This document shows positions 26,305 through 36,129 of a DNA stretch of 64,000 nucleotides, in pieces (within the stretch, counting starts at the first letter, position 1; the number at the start of each line of letters is the position of its first letter). The stretch spans positions 1-64,000 of the forward strand of contig CALGEI010000199.1 of NCBI GenBank assembly GCA_937881575.1. The letters run 5' to 3'. The stretch comes from an uncultured Flavobacteriales bacterium. Its GTDB lineage: Bacteria; Bacteroidota; Bacteroidia; Flavobacteriales_D; Sanyastnellaceae. A program made the translations under genes and the position numbers. The notes under the pieces were generated by a model. The model was not told where the DNA came from. It did not search any database and saw only the letters and a list, made by a program, of their open reading frames with translations.

Positions 26305-28506
26305 TCAGTAACCGAAAGCACGTCGTCTGATGACCCACTCAATGGTGAGCATGGCGAGTATGCACCACAAAATCCAATCCCAAGCGATGAGCTCATCTAG
26401 CTGAATTTGTTCGTGGAGAATTGCCGATGGGATGCCCGCTTTTTGCATGGCGGTGACAACCCGGTCAGCAGTCGAGTTGTCCAAGGTGCCGCAAAAGGAG
26501 CCGCCTTTGCTTTCTGCGAGTCGAAGCAACAGATCATGGTCTGCTGGTTTGCTCGTGAGCTCAGCTTGATTGGCCAGGACAATGAAAGTACCGGTTTGTT
26601 CGTAGGCCTGTTGATCCAATTGACAGGAGGCTGTCCAGGTATAGCTTCCTTCTTGAAGTCGTCCTGCGTCCAGTGCATACCGTTGGTTGCGTGCGCTGAA
26701 TTCAAAGGGGAATTCAGCGCCATCATCGGATTTTAAGAGCAGACGAATGCTCGCTCCGACAACTGGCATGAGGGCCGCATCGTAGACTTCGGCTGTTAAC
26801 TCTAACCGCTGATCGACTTCGATGGACTTGGGTGCGGATACATTGAGACGGTTCCTTTTGTTTTGAGAACCGAGGAATTGGACGTGTTTTTGAACGAGAT
26901 CATTGAAGTTTTTATGATTCTCATATTGCACGTAGTTGCGCATGCGCCAATTCCAAAAGCCTTGACCTATGGTCACGGCCATTCTTTGGTCTCCAGATGA
27001 TTCTCGGACAGCCCAGCAGGATTGATCTGTCTCCAGTGTCCCTAGCTGGCGATAAAGCAGTGGGCTCCATGCGGGTGACCATGTCAATGAGCCGAACGGT
27101 CCCTGCATCGGTGGCCATTGCCTGCATGCGGACTCAAGTGCTTCGGGAATGTCAAACAACCCAAAGTTGGAGTTGACGCGGACTTGGTGTCGCTCGCTCA
27201 AACCGGCGGATTGTTCAAGGCGGATGCCCCACTGTGTCATCGACCTCAGCGACGATTGAGAAGCTTCATCGCTAAGAATCCACCAGCAGGGCTTTTGGTT
27301 GGCCTGAATCAATTGTGGCCAAGTTGAAGCGCCGAAAAACTGGCCCAGTACATTGTGAGCGATGAGCACATCGGCTTTTTCAATGGCTTGCAATAAACGA
27401 GAAGCGTCCTGCAGATTGGTTGTGTGAAAGATCGTTACTTCTGTTTGCTCTTGATCCTGAAGAGCCAAAACAATGGCGTTGATGTCCGGATGCGGTGCGT
27501 CGGAAATCACGACCACTTGGCGTTTGCTTTCTAAGACCTCCACATAAAAAGGAAATCGATTGTTTTCGAGATTGACTTCACGGGAGTCGATGCTACAACG
27601 CATTTCATACCGCTGCAGTCCAAGTCCTTCAGCGGGCAGTGTGAATTCAAATCGTTTCGAGGTGCTATTGGAGGAAGGCCTCCACGTTTTCGATGCCAAT
27701 GCACTCGATCCAATATGCACAGAGATGGTGATCTCAAGCTCAGCCATTCCTTGCGCTTGCACAACGGTTTCGACAGGGAACGAGTTGCCTAAATATGCCA
27801 CACGATTGTGGTCGACGCGTTCAATCCAACGGTCCTTTCGGATGGTTGTATCGCCCAAACCGATGGTATAGAGTGGAGTCGAAGGCCAATGATCACTGAA
27901 CTCCGGCTGGGCTCCGCGATTGATCAATCCGTCACTGGCGAGCACGAATCCGGCCAAATTCCGATTTTCAAAGCGAGCTTCAAGTGCTGCAAGAGCGGTT
28001 TCGAGATTGGTCTGGTTGCCTTGCCATTGCGCGGTGGGCCAGTGATCGAGATTGTGAAAGGTCAGTTCATCAGAAAAACCAAAGGTTTCCAAATTCACGT
28101 CTAGGACCTGAAGAGATTCAGACAAGGAAAGAGGCCAAGCTCGGAGATCTGATTGAGAGCGAAGAGAGTCAGATGATTTGAGGATGGAGGCGCTTTCATC
28201 CATTAAGAGAATGACAACGGCTTCCTCCCGGTCCAGTTGAAAGCTTCGAATCAATGGTTCGAGAAGCAGCAAGACAAGCGTGGAAATCAAGGCTGCTCGC
28301 AACAATCCCAATGCAATGCGCCCGCCGGCGGACATGCCTCCTCCTGTGGTTGTCCTCTTGGTACCTGATCCGCGTCCGTACATCCACCAAGCTGCAGCAA
28401 TAGGCAGCCCAATGACAAGAGCCCATTGCCATGCAGCGGCTTCAATTAACCACTGGTTTGGCGGAGTAAACGCGAGAAGCGAAGTGAAGGAGAGAAGGTG
28501 GGTCAA
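26305..28506 (-). CDS. VWA-like membrane protein
   Basis: A 733-residue protein with two N-terminal helices (about residues 22-42 and 68-86), a von Willebrand A-like domain with the metal site DESAS near residue 107, a long beta-rich extracytoplasmic part, and a C-terminal helix (WDWILWCILAMLTIEWVI) before a short basic tail. Similar proteins occur widely in Bacteroidota, sometimes near aerotolerance-type genes, but their function is not established. It starts nine bases after fabG and is probably the last gene of that run. Confidence 0.72.
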   Translation of the reverse strand: MTHLLSFTSLLAFTPPNQWLIEAAAWQWALVIGLPIAAAWWMYGRGSGTKRTTTGGGMSAGGRIALGLLRAALISTLVLLLLEPLIRSFQLDREEAVVILLMDESASILKSSDSLRSQSDLRAWPLSLSESLQVLDVNLETFGFSDELTFHNLDHWPTAQWQGNQTNLETALAALEARFENRNLAGFVLASDGLINRGAQPEFSDHWPSTPLYTIGLGDTTIRKDRWIERVDHNRVAYLGNSFPVETVVQAQGMAELEITISVHIGSSALASKTWRPSSNSTSKRFEFTLPAEGLGLQRYEMRCSIDSREVNLENNRFPFYVEVLESKRQVVVISDAPHPDINAIVLALQDQEQTEVTIFHTTNLQDASRLLQAIEKADVLIAHNVLGQFFGASTWPQLIQANQKPCWWILSDEASQSSLRSMTQWGIRLEQSAGLSERHQVRVNSNFGLFDIPEALESACRQWPPMQGPFGSLTWSPAWSPLLYRQLGTLETDQSCWAVRESSGDQRMAVTIGQGFWNWRMRNYVQYENHKNFNDLVQKHVQFLGSQNKRNRLNVSAPKSIEVDQRLELTAEVYDAALMPVVGASIRLLLKSDDGAEFPFEFSARNQRYALDAGRLQEGSYTWTASCQLDQQAYEQTGTFIVLANQAELTSKPADHDLLLRLAESKGGSFCGTLDNSTADRVVTAMQKAGIPSAILHEQIQLDELIAWDWILWCILAMLTIEWVIRRRAFGY

Positions 28507-28515
28507 TGGGGAGGG

Positions 28516-29262
28516 TCAAGCGGTGATCATGCCTCCATCAATGCAAATGGTTTGCCCTGTGATGTACGAACTCATGTCACTGGCTAAGAATGTGCAAAGT
28601 TGAGCTACGTCTTCCGGTTTGCCTCCGCGCTTCAACGGAATCGCATCGCGCCAACCTTGCACGGTACTCTCATCCAAGGCTGCTGTCATCTCCGTTTCAA
28701 TAAACCCTGGCGCAACGGCATTGCAGCGAATGTTCCGAGAACCCAATTCCAATGCAACAGATTTGGTGAAACCCAAAATCCCTGCTTTGGAAGCCGCGTA
28801 ATTGGCTTGCCCAGCATTGCCTTGAACGCCTACAACTGAACTGACATTGATGATGCTGCCAGAACGCGCCTTTAACATGGTCCGCAAAACGGCTTTGGTC
28901 AGGGTAAAACACGACTTGAGATTCACCTCCACCACGCGGTCCCATTGGTCTTCACTCATGCGCATCAACAACGTATCATCGGTGATGCCCGCATTGTTGA
29001 CGACGATATCGACTGTTCCAAAGGCTTCTACGACACTGGCAACCAGTTTTTCAGCTTCATCCATCTTGGAAGCGTCTGATTGGAACCCCTTCGCTGTTCC
29101 ACCTTCAGTTGATAGCTCGGCTTCAAGTGCACGGGCTTTTTCCTCGGAAGAACGATAGGTAAAGACTACCGTCGCGCCCTGGCGAACAAATTCTTGTGCA
29201 ATGGCTTTTCCAATCCCTCGAGAGGCACCGGTAACGATGGCGACTTTTCCATTCAATAACAT
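28516..29262 (-). CDS. fabG: 3-oxoacyl-[acyl-carrier-protein] reductase
   Basis: NADPH-dependent reductase of the fatty acid elongation cycle. It is 248 residues, normal size. The Rossmann motif TGASRGIGKAIA is at the N-terminus, NNAG follows, then the catalytic serine (SSVVG), YAASKAG with the Tyr and Lys pair, and the C-terminal ITGQTICIDGGM typical of FabG. It lies 29 bases after the Fe-S protein gene on the same strand. Confidence 0.95.
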   Translation of the reverse strand: MLLNGKVAIVTGASRGIGKAIAQEFVRQGATVVFTYRSSEEKARALEAELSTEGGTAKGFQSDASKMDEAEKLVASVVEAFGTVDIVVNNAGITDDTLLMRMSEDQWDRVVEVNLKSCFTLTKAVLRTMLKARSGSIINVSSVVGVQGNAGQANYAASKAGILGFTKSVALELGSRNIRCNAVAPGFIETEMTAALDESTVQGWRDAIPLKRGGKPEDVAQLCTFLASDMSSYITGQTICIDGGMITA

Positions 29263-29291
29263 GCGATGATTCTGTTTGTTAGGTAGTTTTT

Positions 29292-30110
29292 TTAAATCAA
29301 ATCGGCTGCCTCGGCAATCAATTCAGCGACGTCTTTCACGATGATCTCACCCTCTTTATTGGCGTGCTTTACACCGTCGGTCATCATGGTGTTGCAAAAG
29401 GGACAACCTGTAGCTACGATGTCCGCCTTGGACGCTACGACGTCTTCCGTTCTTGCGTGGTTGACCTCACCCGTTCCGTTTTCTGCTTCTTTGAACATCT
29501 GAGCGCCACCTGCACCGCAGCACAAGCCGTTTTGCTTGCAACGACGCATTTCAATCAATTCTGCATCCAAGGAAGCGATGACTTCGCGGGGCGCGAGGTA
29601 TTCTCCGTTTCCTCTTCCGAGATAGCAAGGGTCGTGGAAGGTGATTTTCTTTCCCTTGAAAACACCTCCATCCGCCATGCGCAATTTTCCTTGTTCAATG
29701 AGCTCTCGTATGAACTGCGTGTGGTGTTGCACTTCGTAGTTGCCCCCCAATTCAGGGTACTCATTCTTCAAGACGTTGAAGCAGTGCGGGCAACCGGTGA
29801 TGATGCGGTTGATTCCATATCCGTTCAATATGGCGATGTTCTGCGCGGCTTGCATCTGGTACAAGAATTCGTTTCCTGCGCGCTTGGCCGGATCACCGGA
29901 GCAGCTTTCTTCTTGGCCCAATACCGCAAATGAGGTGCCTGCAGCGTTCAATATTTTGGCAATGGCCTTGGTGATGCGCTTGGCGCGGTCGTCAAAACTG
30001 CCGGCGCAACCAACCCAGAAAAGCACCTCAGGTGTGTTTCCGTTGGCGGTCATTTCGGCCATGGTGGGAATGTGGAATGAAGTCATCTTCGGTTCGTCTG
30101 TTTCAAACAT
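29292..30110 (-). CDS. CCG-domain Fe-S protein (HdrB/GlpC-like)
   Basis: A 272-residue soluble protein with two cysteine-rich CCG domains: CSGD with CPHCFNVLKNEYPELGG in the first, then HDPCYLGRGN, CCGAGGAQMF and GCPFCNTMM in the second. These bind an Fe-S cluster in HdrB, GlpC and LutA proteins. Its partner is the membrane protein encoded just upstream, with an eight-base overlap. Together they look like an electron-transfer pair between the quinone pool and an unknown soluble acceptor. A start eight codons later (MTSFHIP) is also possible. Confidence 0.87.
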   Translation of the reverse strand: MFETDEPKMTSFHIPTMAEMTANGNTPEVLFWVGCAGSFDDRAKRITKAIAKILNAAGTSFAVLGQEESCSGDPAKRAGNEFLYQMQAAQNIAILNGYGINRIITGCPHCFNVLKNEYPELGGNYEVQHHTQFIRELIEQGKLRMADGGVFKGKKITFHDPCYLGRGNGEYLAPREVIASLDAELIEMRRCKQNGLCCGAGGAQMFKEAENGTGEVNHARTEDVVASKADIVATGCPFCNTMMTDGVKHANKEGEIIVKDVAELIAEAADLI

Positions 30111-31425
30111 CTTGCGTCCAGTCTCCGCGACTTTCAGCAGGAAAAGCCCAAGGGGCTCCGTTGTTTTCGATGTTGTTGAACATGGAGGTGATCGATTCGG
30201 GGGACTTGCTGTCCTCCATGATCAAACTGCGGCGCATGTCCAGAATGATGCCCATGGGACTGATGTTGATGGGGCAGGCTTGCACACAGGCCTGACAACT
30301 TGTGCAGGCCCAGAGCTCCTCTTCAGTGATGTAGTGCCCGAGCAGAGTCTTGCCGTCGGATTCCCATTGGCCTCCATTCGCGTCACGCGCCTTGCCAATC
30401 TCTTCGATGCGATCGCGGGTGTCCATCATGATCTTCCGGGGGCTGAGGAGCTTACCGGTTTGATTGGCAGGACACTCGGAAGTACATCGACCACATTCTG
30501 TGCAGGAATAGGATTCCATGAGTTGTTTCCACGTCAAGTCCGTGGCGTCCTTGGCGCCGAATGGCGCAGGCGGCTCCGCTGACTCGGCCGGAGTGGCATA
30601 CGGATCTGCCGATGGGTCCATCATCAGCTTGACTTCTCGCGTGACAGATTCCATGTTGTTCATGGCGCCGGCGGGCGTCAAATCAGAAAAATATGTATTG
30701 GGGAAAGCGAGGATGATGTGGAAGTGCTTGGAGTATGGGACGTACACCAAAAAGGCCAATACTCCTGCGATGTGGAACCACCACATGCCCCGTTCTACCG
30801 CGACAATTCCCGCATCACTCAATCCGACGTACAACGGCATCAGCCATTGGCTCACGGGAAAGGAGCCAGCGTTCACATAATGAGGCAATCCACGCATCTG
30901 CGCAATGCCGTCTGTCGCGTTCATGCTCAAAAAAGCAAACATGAGGAGCACTTCTACGACTAAGATGATGTTCGCGTCCAGGGTTGGCCATCCCGCCAAT
31001 TCACGTGAGCGCAACCGGGCAATGGCCATGGCGTTGCGACGAATGAAGAAGACGACGCAAGAGAGGATTACACCGGCGGCAAGCCACTCAAAAGAGCCAA
31101 TCAAAACATTGTATACCCGTCCTAGAGGTTGGGCGAATATGCGGTGCGTTCCCAGTAGGCCGTCTAGCAGGATTTCGAGCATTTCGAGATTGATGATCAC
31201 GAAGCCGACATAAATGAGGATGTGCATAATTCCAGCCACCGGACGTGCGGTCATTTTACCTTGTCCCAAAGCGACCCGTGCCATGGTTTTCCAGCGTTTG
31301 ACCTTTTGGTCGCTCACATCGACATCCCGTCCGGAGCGAATGTTGCGCTGGATGAAGCGGATTCTTCGTGCGAAAAAGAAAATGCCTGTGGAGAGAAGAA
31401 GGAGGAAGATCAATTGACTCATCAT
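30103..31425 (-). CDS. Membrane Fe-S oxidoreductase subunit (HdrE/HdrC-like)
   Basis: A 440-residue protein. The N-terminal 240 residues have about six hydrophobic segments resembling the NarI/HdrE cytochrome b-like domain, with histidines inside helices that could bind heme. The C-terminal part has two 4Fe-4S motifs, CTECGRCTSECP and CTSCQACVQACP. It passes electrons between membrane quinol and the CCG protein encoded next to it; the physiological donor and acceptor are not known. It follows the MCE gene by 21 bases. Confidence 0.87.
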   Translation of the reverse strand: MMSQLIFLLLLSTGIFFFARRIRFIQRNIRSGRDVDVSDQKVKRWKTMARVALGQGKMTARPVAGIMHILIYVGFVIINLEMLEILLDGLLGTHRIFAQPLGRVYNVLIGSFEWLAAGVILSCVVFFIRRNAMAIARLRSRELAGWPTLDANIILVVEVLLMFAFLSMNATDGIAQMRGLPHYVNAGSFPVSQWLMPLYVGLSDAGIVAVERGMWWFHIAGVLAFLVYVPYSKHFHIILAFPNTYFSDLTPAGAMNNMESVTREVKLMMDPSADPYATPAESAEPPAPFGAKDATDLTWKQLMESYSCTECGRCTSECPANQTGKLLSPRKIMMDTRDRIEEIGKARDANGGQWESDGKTLLGHYITEEELWACTSCQACVQACPINISPMGIILDMRRSLIMEDSKSPESITSMFNNIENNGAPWAFPAESRGDWTQDV

Positions 31426-31446
31426 GCGATCAGGCGCTTTTTCCCA

Positions 31447-32505
31447 TCAACGATTGTCATCAGCCTGAGCCTCCAATTCTTCTTGAATCAGATCGCGCAG
31501 GCGATTCATCTCTTTTCTGGAAAGATTCTTTTCTTGTTTTTTGCCAAAGACAGAAACCCGGACATATCGCCAGGGGTTCAGGTACAAATCGTTGATGAGG
31601 TATTGCAGTTCTTGATTGGTCGCCATCAAGTCGTCGTGCAAAGAATCGCTGTTGACCAGCTTGCCCAAACTGCCTTGTCCTTCGGAAATCTTTCGGGTAA
31701 TCTCTTCAACGTGGGCCAGAGAACGATCCGCTCGGCCAATGGTTTCTGCGAAATTCACGGCAGCGAGTGAATCTGAAATGTCAGAGAAATTCTCCATGAC
31801 ATTCGCCAACTCTTCATTGTGGTTTTTGAAATTGGTGGTGATTCCGTCCACGTTTTTCATGATGCTGCTCAACGTCGAGCGGTTTTCAGCCACCATGGCA
31901 TCGAGCTGAAGCGAAGTTTGTTCGAGACTCTCAACAGTTCTTTGAATGCTTTCAAAGGCGGTCGGCAAACCGAGGGTCGCGTCTGCCTCGAAAACAGCTT
32001 TTAGGTTCTCCAAGATGTCATCGACACCATCAATGAGCTGGTCCGTCTTGTTTTTCAAGGGCATCAATTCGATGCGCACCGCCTCCGCAATTCCAACCTC
32101 AAGATCACTCAAGAGCGTGTCGCCAGGAACGGCTAGATTGAGACTTTCGCCCGCAATCAAGTCAATGGCTTTGGTTCCGAAAAGATCGCTTGAGAAGATA
32201 CGCGCACGGGTATCATCGGGCATTTTCAAATTGGATTCTTCGATATCAAAAGCGACCAGTAGCGTGCCATCACCTGCTTCAGAAAACCCCACCTTGGTGA
32301 CCTGGCCCACCTTGAATCCATTCACCAAGACCGGATTGGAAACGGCGAGCCCGTCGATTGCATCGTACTTGGCGAAGTAGCCGTTCGATGGTTGGAAAGG
32401 ATTGGAGCCTTTCAGGTAGTTGACTCCCAGTACAAGCAGGATTAAGCCTGCTGCTACCAGGACCCCGATGCGAAATTCTTTGGAGAGATGGGTCACGTGA
32501 ATCAA
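31447..32505 (-). CDS. MlaD/MCE family protein
   Basis: A 352-residue protein with one N-terminal helix (RIGVLVAAGLILLVLGVNYL) and an MCE domain (about residues 38-115, with DGLAVSNPVLVNGFKVGQV), followed by a long helical region rich in heptads (residues 150-300). This is the layout of periplasmic MlaD proteins, which bind phospholipids moved between the two membranes. The ATPase and permease partners are not in the window. It overlaps the amidase gene by four bases. Confidence 0.88.
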   Translation of the reverse strand: MIHVTHLSKEFRIGVLVAAGLILLVLGVNYLKGSNPFQPSNGYFAKYDAIDGLAVSNPVLVNGFKVGQVTKVGFSEAGDGTLLVAFDIEESNLKMPDDTRARIFSSDLFGTKAIDLIAGESLNLAVPGDTLLSDLEVGIAEAVRIELMPLKNKTDQLIDGVDDILENLKAVFEADATLGLPTAFESIQRTVESLEQTSLQLDAMVAENRSTLSSIMKNVDGITTNFKNHNEELANVMENFSDISDSLAAVNFAETIGRADRSLAHVEEITRKISEGQGSLGKLVNSDSLHDDLMATNQELQYLINDLYLNPWRYVRVSVFGKKQEKNLSRKEMNRLRDLIQEELEAQADDNR

Positions 32506-33662
32506 TTTCCTGTGATGGATACAACGCCTTGATTTTCGAGCGAAGTCCCCTCAAATTTGACCACGAACGCGTCCGGGAAATCCCCGTTTCGCATGGATTC
32601 TTTGAGGAGCCGAGCTTCTTGCATCGTCGGCGCTGCTCCAACAGCGTATTTGTAAAGTCCGTTACGAAGATACTCAACCACCGGTGAGAGACCCGAAAAC
32701 CGAGGGTCTTCTTTCGAAATACGGTGAGTGGAGGCCAATATTTGCACGCGGAAAGTCGGAGAGGTCAGACTCGGATTCTCGAAGGAGGAGGGCGCGCTGC
32801 TTCCGGAAGACGCGATTGAGGTCGCAGCCGCCTGCGGAAGAATGGCAGGTTCCGAGGTGGTAAGAACTGCAGGGTGGTGCTTCTCTTTGTAGCTCCGAAA
32901 TGCACGAAGCAATGCTGAGGCCATCAATTCCTTGCCTTCATCGGAGTTTAAAAAATCTTCTTCCGTAGGATTGCTGAGAAACCCCAGTTCAACCAACACG
33001 GAGGGCATTTGAGTAAAACTGATCACATAATAACCTGCTTGGCGCACGCCGCGGTCTTTTCTGCCAACACGTTGTTTGAATTGTCCTTGAATGAGACTGC
33101 CCAATTCGAGGCTTTTATTGAGAAAAACGGATTGTCGGAGTGACAAGGCGATGTAGGTGTCAGGGTCGCTGGGGTCAAAACCCTCGTACTGACTCTGATA
33201 GTCCTCCTCTTGGTAAATGGAGGCGTTTTCTTGCATGGCTACCCGCAAGCTTTCCTCACTCTTGTGCATGCCCATGACAAAGGTGCTCGAGCCAATGGCG
33301 TGCGGAGAGGTGAAGGCATCGCAATGGATGCTGATAAACAAATCCGCCTGGGACTCATTGGCGATGCGAACCCGGTTTTTCAATGACGGATAGGCATCGT
33401 TGGTTCGGGTCATCACAATTTTCACATCTGGAAATCGTTCGGTGATGTAATCACGCAAGCGCAAAGCGACATCCAAGGTGACATTTTTTTCAGTCGATGC
33501 AAAACGACCGGTTCCCAAATTGCCGGGGTCTGATCCGCCATGGCCTGCGTCAATGACTACGATCATGTTGGGCGGAAGTGGCGCAAAAGCGATCGACAGC
33601 ATTACTGAGGTCGCTATGGCGCACAGGACGGCTCGTTTCGTTAGTTTTGACTGCAGTTTCAT
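32502..33662 (-). CDS. N-acetylmuramoyl-L-alanine amidase
   Basis: Zinc amidase that cuts the bond between muramic acid and the peptide stem. A signal peptide covers about the first 25 residues. The Amidase_3 domain has VIDAGHGGSDPG (zinc histidine), the ligand glutamate in STEKNVTLD, SIHCDAF and VLVELGFLSNP. The C-terminal 80 residues have the FRVQILAST pattern of a SPOR domain, which binds denuded peptidoglycan at division sites. The ATG at 33662 is used; 33671 is an alternative nine bases upstream. Either start overlaps the divergent lptD start. A TAGATTTG box on the minus strand (33672-33679) is a likely promoter. Confidence 0.9.
   Translation of the reverse strand: MKLQSKLTKRAVLCAIATSVMLSIAFAPLPPNMIVVIDAGHGGSDPGNLGTGRFASTEKNVTLDVALRLRDYITERFPDVKIVMTRTNDAYPSLKNRVRIANESQADLFISIHCDAFTSPHAIGSSTFVMGMHKSEESLRVAMQENASIYQEEDYQSQYEGFDPSDPDTYIALSLRQSVFLNKSLELGSLIQGQFKQRVGRKDRGVRQAGYYVISFTQMPSVLVELGFLSNPTEEDFLNSDEGKELMASALLRAFRSYKEKHHPAVLTTSEPAILPQAAATSIASSGSSAPSSFENPSLTSPTFRVQILASTHRISKEDPRFSGLSPVVEYLRNGLYKYAVGAAPTMQEARLLKESMRNGDFPDAFVVKFEGTSLENQGVVSITGN
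33642..33649 (+). promoter_or_regulatory. -7 box of lptD
   Basis: TAGTTTTG, an exact TAnnTTTG match, lies 11 bases before the lptD ATG and inside the coding sequence of the divergent amidase signal peptide. Confidence 0.6.
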
Positions 33663-36123
33663 GCTCTTCATCAAATCTAAAACGTCCAGGTCAGTGCTTG
33701 TCCTCTTGTGTCAAGGGATTTTCCGTGTCGTTTTGTGGATAAGCCTTTCCGGATCAGTGTTTGCTCAAGGCACAGATTCACTGCAAGTTGAGGTGCCCGA
33801 GAAGTCTGAAATGGCCCCTGTAAAATGGGGGGCTCAAGATTCTACGCGCGTAATCGCTGCCACTTCGGAAGTGCAGTTGTTTGGCCAAGCGTTTGTTGCG
33901 ATGGATGATATTCGGTTGGAGGCGGATCGCATCGTTTACACTGCGGAGACCAATCAGGCCTGTGCGTATGGAAGAAAGGACTCTCTTGGAGAATGGATCG
34001 GCCGGCCTGTGCTCAATCAAGGAGATCAAGTTTTTGAACAGGATGAGCTGTGCTTTGATTTGAAAACGCGCCGAGGGTTGAGCCGACATGCGGTGACAAT
34101 GCAAGGGGGGACAGTCTTTCATGCAGGCCTCGCCAAACGGCAAAGCGACGAGCGCATTCATGTGGCTGATGCCAAATTCACGACTTGTGATGCGCCGAAT
34201 CCGCACTATCATTTTCACATCAAACGGGCCATCATGGTGCCTGGGGAAAAGATTGTTTCGGGACCGTTCTACTTGAAATTCCGTAAAATCCCAACGCCGC
34301 TCGCCTTGCCATTTGGATGGTTCCCAACACCGCCAGAAAAACAAAGCCATGGATTGTTGATGCCGGGGTATGGCAACGGTGGCTCTTTGGGCTTTTTCTT
34401 GAAGGATTTGGGATACTATTTGCCACTGGGTGAGCAAGCGGATACGCGCTTGCTTGGAGATCTCTATTCAGGGGGGTCTTGGGCGCTTCGGAGTATCACG
34501 AATTACAACATGCGTTACAAGGCTTCTGGCAGTCTAAATCTCAGTTTTCAGCGATTGCGGGATGGCTTTTCAGGCGATCCAGAGCTGTCGCTTCAGAATC
34601 AGTTTTTTGTTCGTTGGAGCCACAACCAGGACAGCCGAGCCCGTCCCAACAGCCGATTCAGCGCCAGTGTCAATTTTGGTTCATCGAAGAATTTCCAAAG
34701 CAATGTGACCAGTTCACAACAGGACTTCCTGTCCAATACGTTCCAGTCGAGCGCGCAGTGGTCCAAGTCGTTTCCGGGAAAACCCATCAACCTTGCGGTC
34801 AGTGCACGACACGCGCAGAACTCCTTGACAAACCAGGTCGATGTGACCTTGCCATCGTTAACGGCAAATCTGCAACGAACCAGTCTTTCGGATCTGCTGG
34901 GATTGAAGAACAGTTCGATGGGTCTTTTGAATGACATTGCTGTGAGCGCTTCGACGCGTTTTGAGCAGATGGTGCAGGCGCCAGACAGTGTGTTCGCTTC
35001 AGGAGATTGGGATTCGATGAGTTTTCGCAATGGCATCAAACATTCTGCGGCCGCTTCGAGTCAGTTGAGGCTCGGATTTATCAGCATCACGCCCAATTTC
35101 CAATACAATGAGTTTTGGTCATTTCAAGAAGTCGAGGGCCGGTTGGAAGAGGTGGAACCCGGAGTGATTCAGCAAGTTTCGGATACCTTGCAGGGCTTCA
35201 ATGCGACGCGAGACTGGCGGTTTTCAACCAATGCGTCCACGCGGTTTTACGGCACCTTCAACATGGGGCCAACCGGGCGCTTAGCCGCGATCCGCCATGT
35301 CGTCAGTCCGAGCGTGGGAATTAGCTATACCCCTGAGAACACGCGAACGAAGTTTGCCACGCTGGGAGATGAGAGTTGGGAGTACAATCCGTATCAATTG
35401 AATCGGTTCAATCCACAAAATATTGGCGCTTCGGGAGCCTTGAACTTTTCAGTTTCTCAGAACTTAGAGGCTAAGGTCCGTGACCGTGAAACCGGAGAAT
35501 CTCGGAAAGTGCGCTTGATTGACAATTTGATCACGTCAGCGAGCTACAACATGATCCGTGATTCTCTGAACCTGAGCGATATATCGACACGGGCCAATAC
35601 AGATCTGTTCAACAAAGTGCGATTGAACGTGGGGGTGACCCACAGTGCATACGATCGTGATTCAACGGGCCAGCGGGTCAACATGTTCCTGAAGGATACA
35701 GGGGAGAATTGGCTGCGACTTACTCGGGCCAATGCCGCGTTAGGATCAAACTTTCAAGGGGGTGAAGACACAGATTGGCCTTGGAACTTTCGTGTGGATT
35801 ACAACTTGGATTTGCGCAATCAATGGATGCCTGCGACACAAAGGGATAGCTTGGTGATGACACAGTCAGTGCGGTCCCGCGGGGGGGTGCTGCTGTTCGA
35901 TGTCTGGAGAGTGGACGTCAGCACGGGCTATGATTTTATTCGGCAAGAATTGACGACGACCCAATTGGATTTGTACTGGGACTTGCATTGCTGGGAGCTC
36001 GCAGTCAACTGGGTGCCATTCGGCTTGCGGCAGAGTTTTTATGTTCGTCTGAACATCAAGGCTTCCATGCTGAAGGACTTGAAGGTGGAATACCGTAAGT
36101 ACTCACAGCAAGGTTTTTTCTAG
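33661..36123 (+). CDS. lptD: LPS assembly outer-membrane protein LptD
   Basis: Outer-membrane translocon that inserts lipopolysaccharide. The 820 residues begin with a signal peptide (about 36 residues, ending SVFAQG), then an OstA/LptA-like domain (residues about 60-200), then the long beta barrel, ending in an aromatic residue. The ATG at 33661 gives a proper signal peptide; the frame is open 180 bases further upstream but those codons are the shadow of the amidase gene. The gene stands alone, divergent from the amidase. Confidence 0.87.
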   Translation: MLFIKSKTSRSVLVLLCQGIFRVVLWISLSGSVFAQGTDSLQVEVPEKSEMAPVKWGAQDSTRVIAATSEVQLFGQAFVAMDDIRLEADRIVYTAETNQACAYGRKDSLGEWIGRPVLNQGDQVFEQDELCFDLKTRRGLSRHAVTMQGGTVFHAGLAKRQSDERIHVADAKFTTCDAPNPHYHFHIKRAIMVPGEKIVSGPFYLKFRKIPTPLALPFGWFPTPPEKQSHGLLMPGYGNGGSLGFFLKDLGYYLPLGEQADTRLLGDLYSGGSWALRSITNYNMRYKASGSLNLSFQRLRDGFSGDPELSLQNQFFVRWSHNQDSRARPNSRFSASVNFGSSKNFQSNVTSSQQDFLSNTFQSSAQWSKSFPGKPINLAVSARHAQNSLTNQVDVTLPSLTANLQRTSLSDLLGLKNSSMGLLNDIAVSASTRFEQMVQAPDSVFASGDWDSMSFRNGIKHSAAASSQLRLGFISITPNFQYNEFWSFQEVEGRLEEVEPGVIQQVSDTLQGFNATRDWRFSTNASTRFYGTFNMGPTGRLAAIRHVVSPSVGISYTPENTRTKFATLGDESWEYNPYQLNRFNPQNIGASGALNFSVSQNLEAKVRDRETGESRKVRLIDNLITSASYNMIRDSLNLSDISTRANTDLFNKVRLNVGVTHSAYDRDSTGQRVNMFLKDTGENWLRLTRANAALGSNFQGGEDTDWPWNFRVDYNLDLRNQWMPATQRDSLVMTQSVRSRGGVLLFDVWRVDVSTGYDFIRQELTTTQLDLYWDLHCWELAVNWVPFGLRQSFYVRLNIKASMLKDLKVEYRKYSQQGFF

Positions 36124-36129
36124 GCGCAT

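Noticed and set aside
29364-29933. A 189-codon plus-strand frame antisense to the CCG protein
   Set aside because: It has no domain and lies wholly opposite a gene with clear Fe-S motifs.
33478-33660. A 61-codon N-terminal extension of lptD
   Set aside because: The extra codons are the antisense of the amidase gene, and the ATG at 33661 gives a proper signal peptide with a promoter box upstream.
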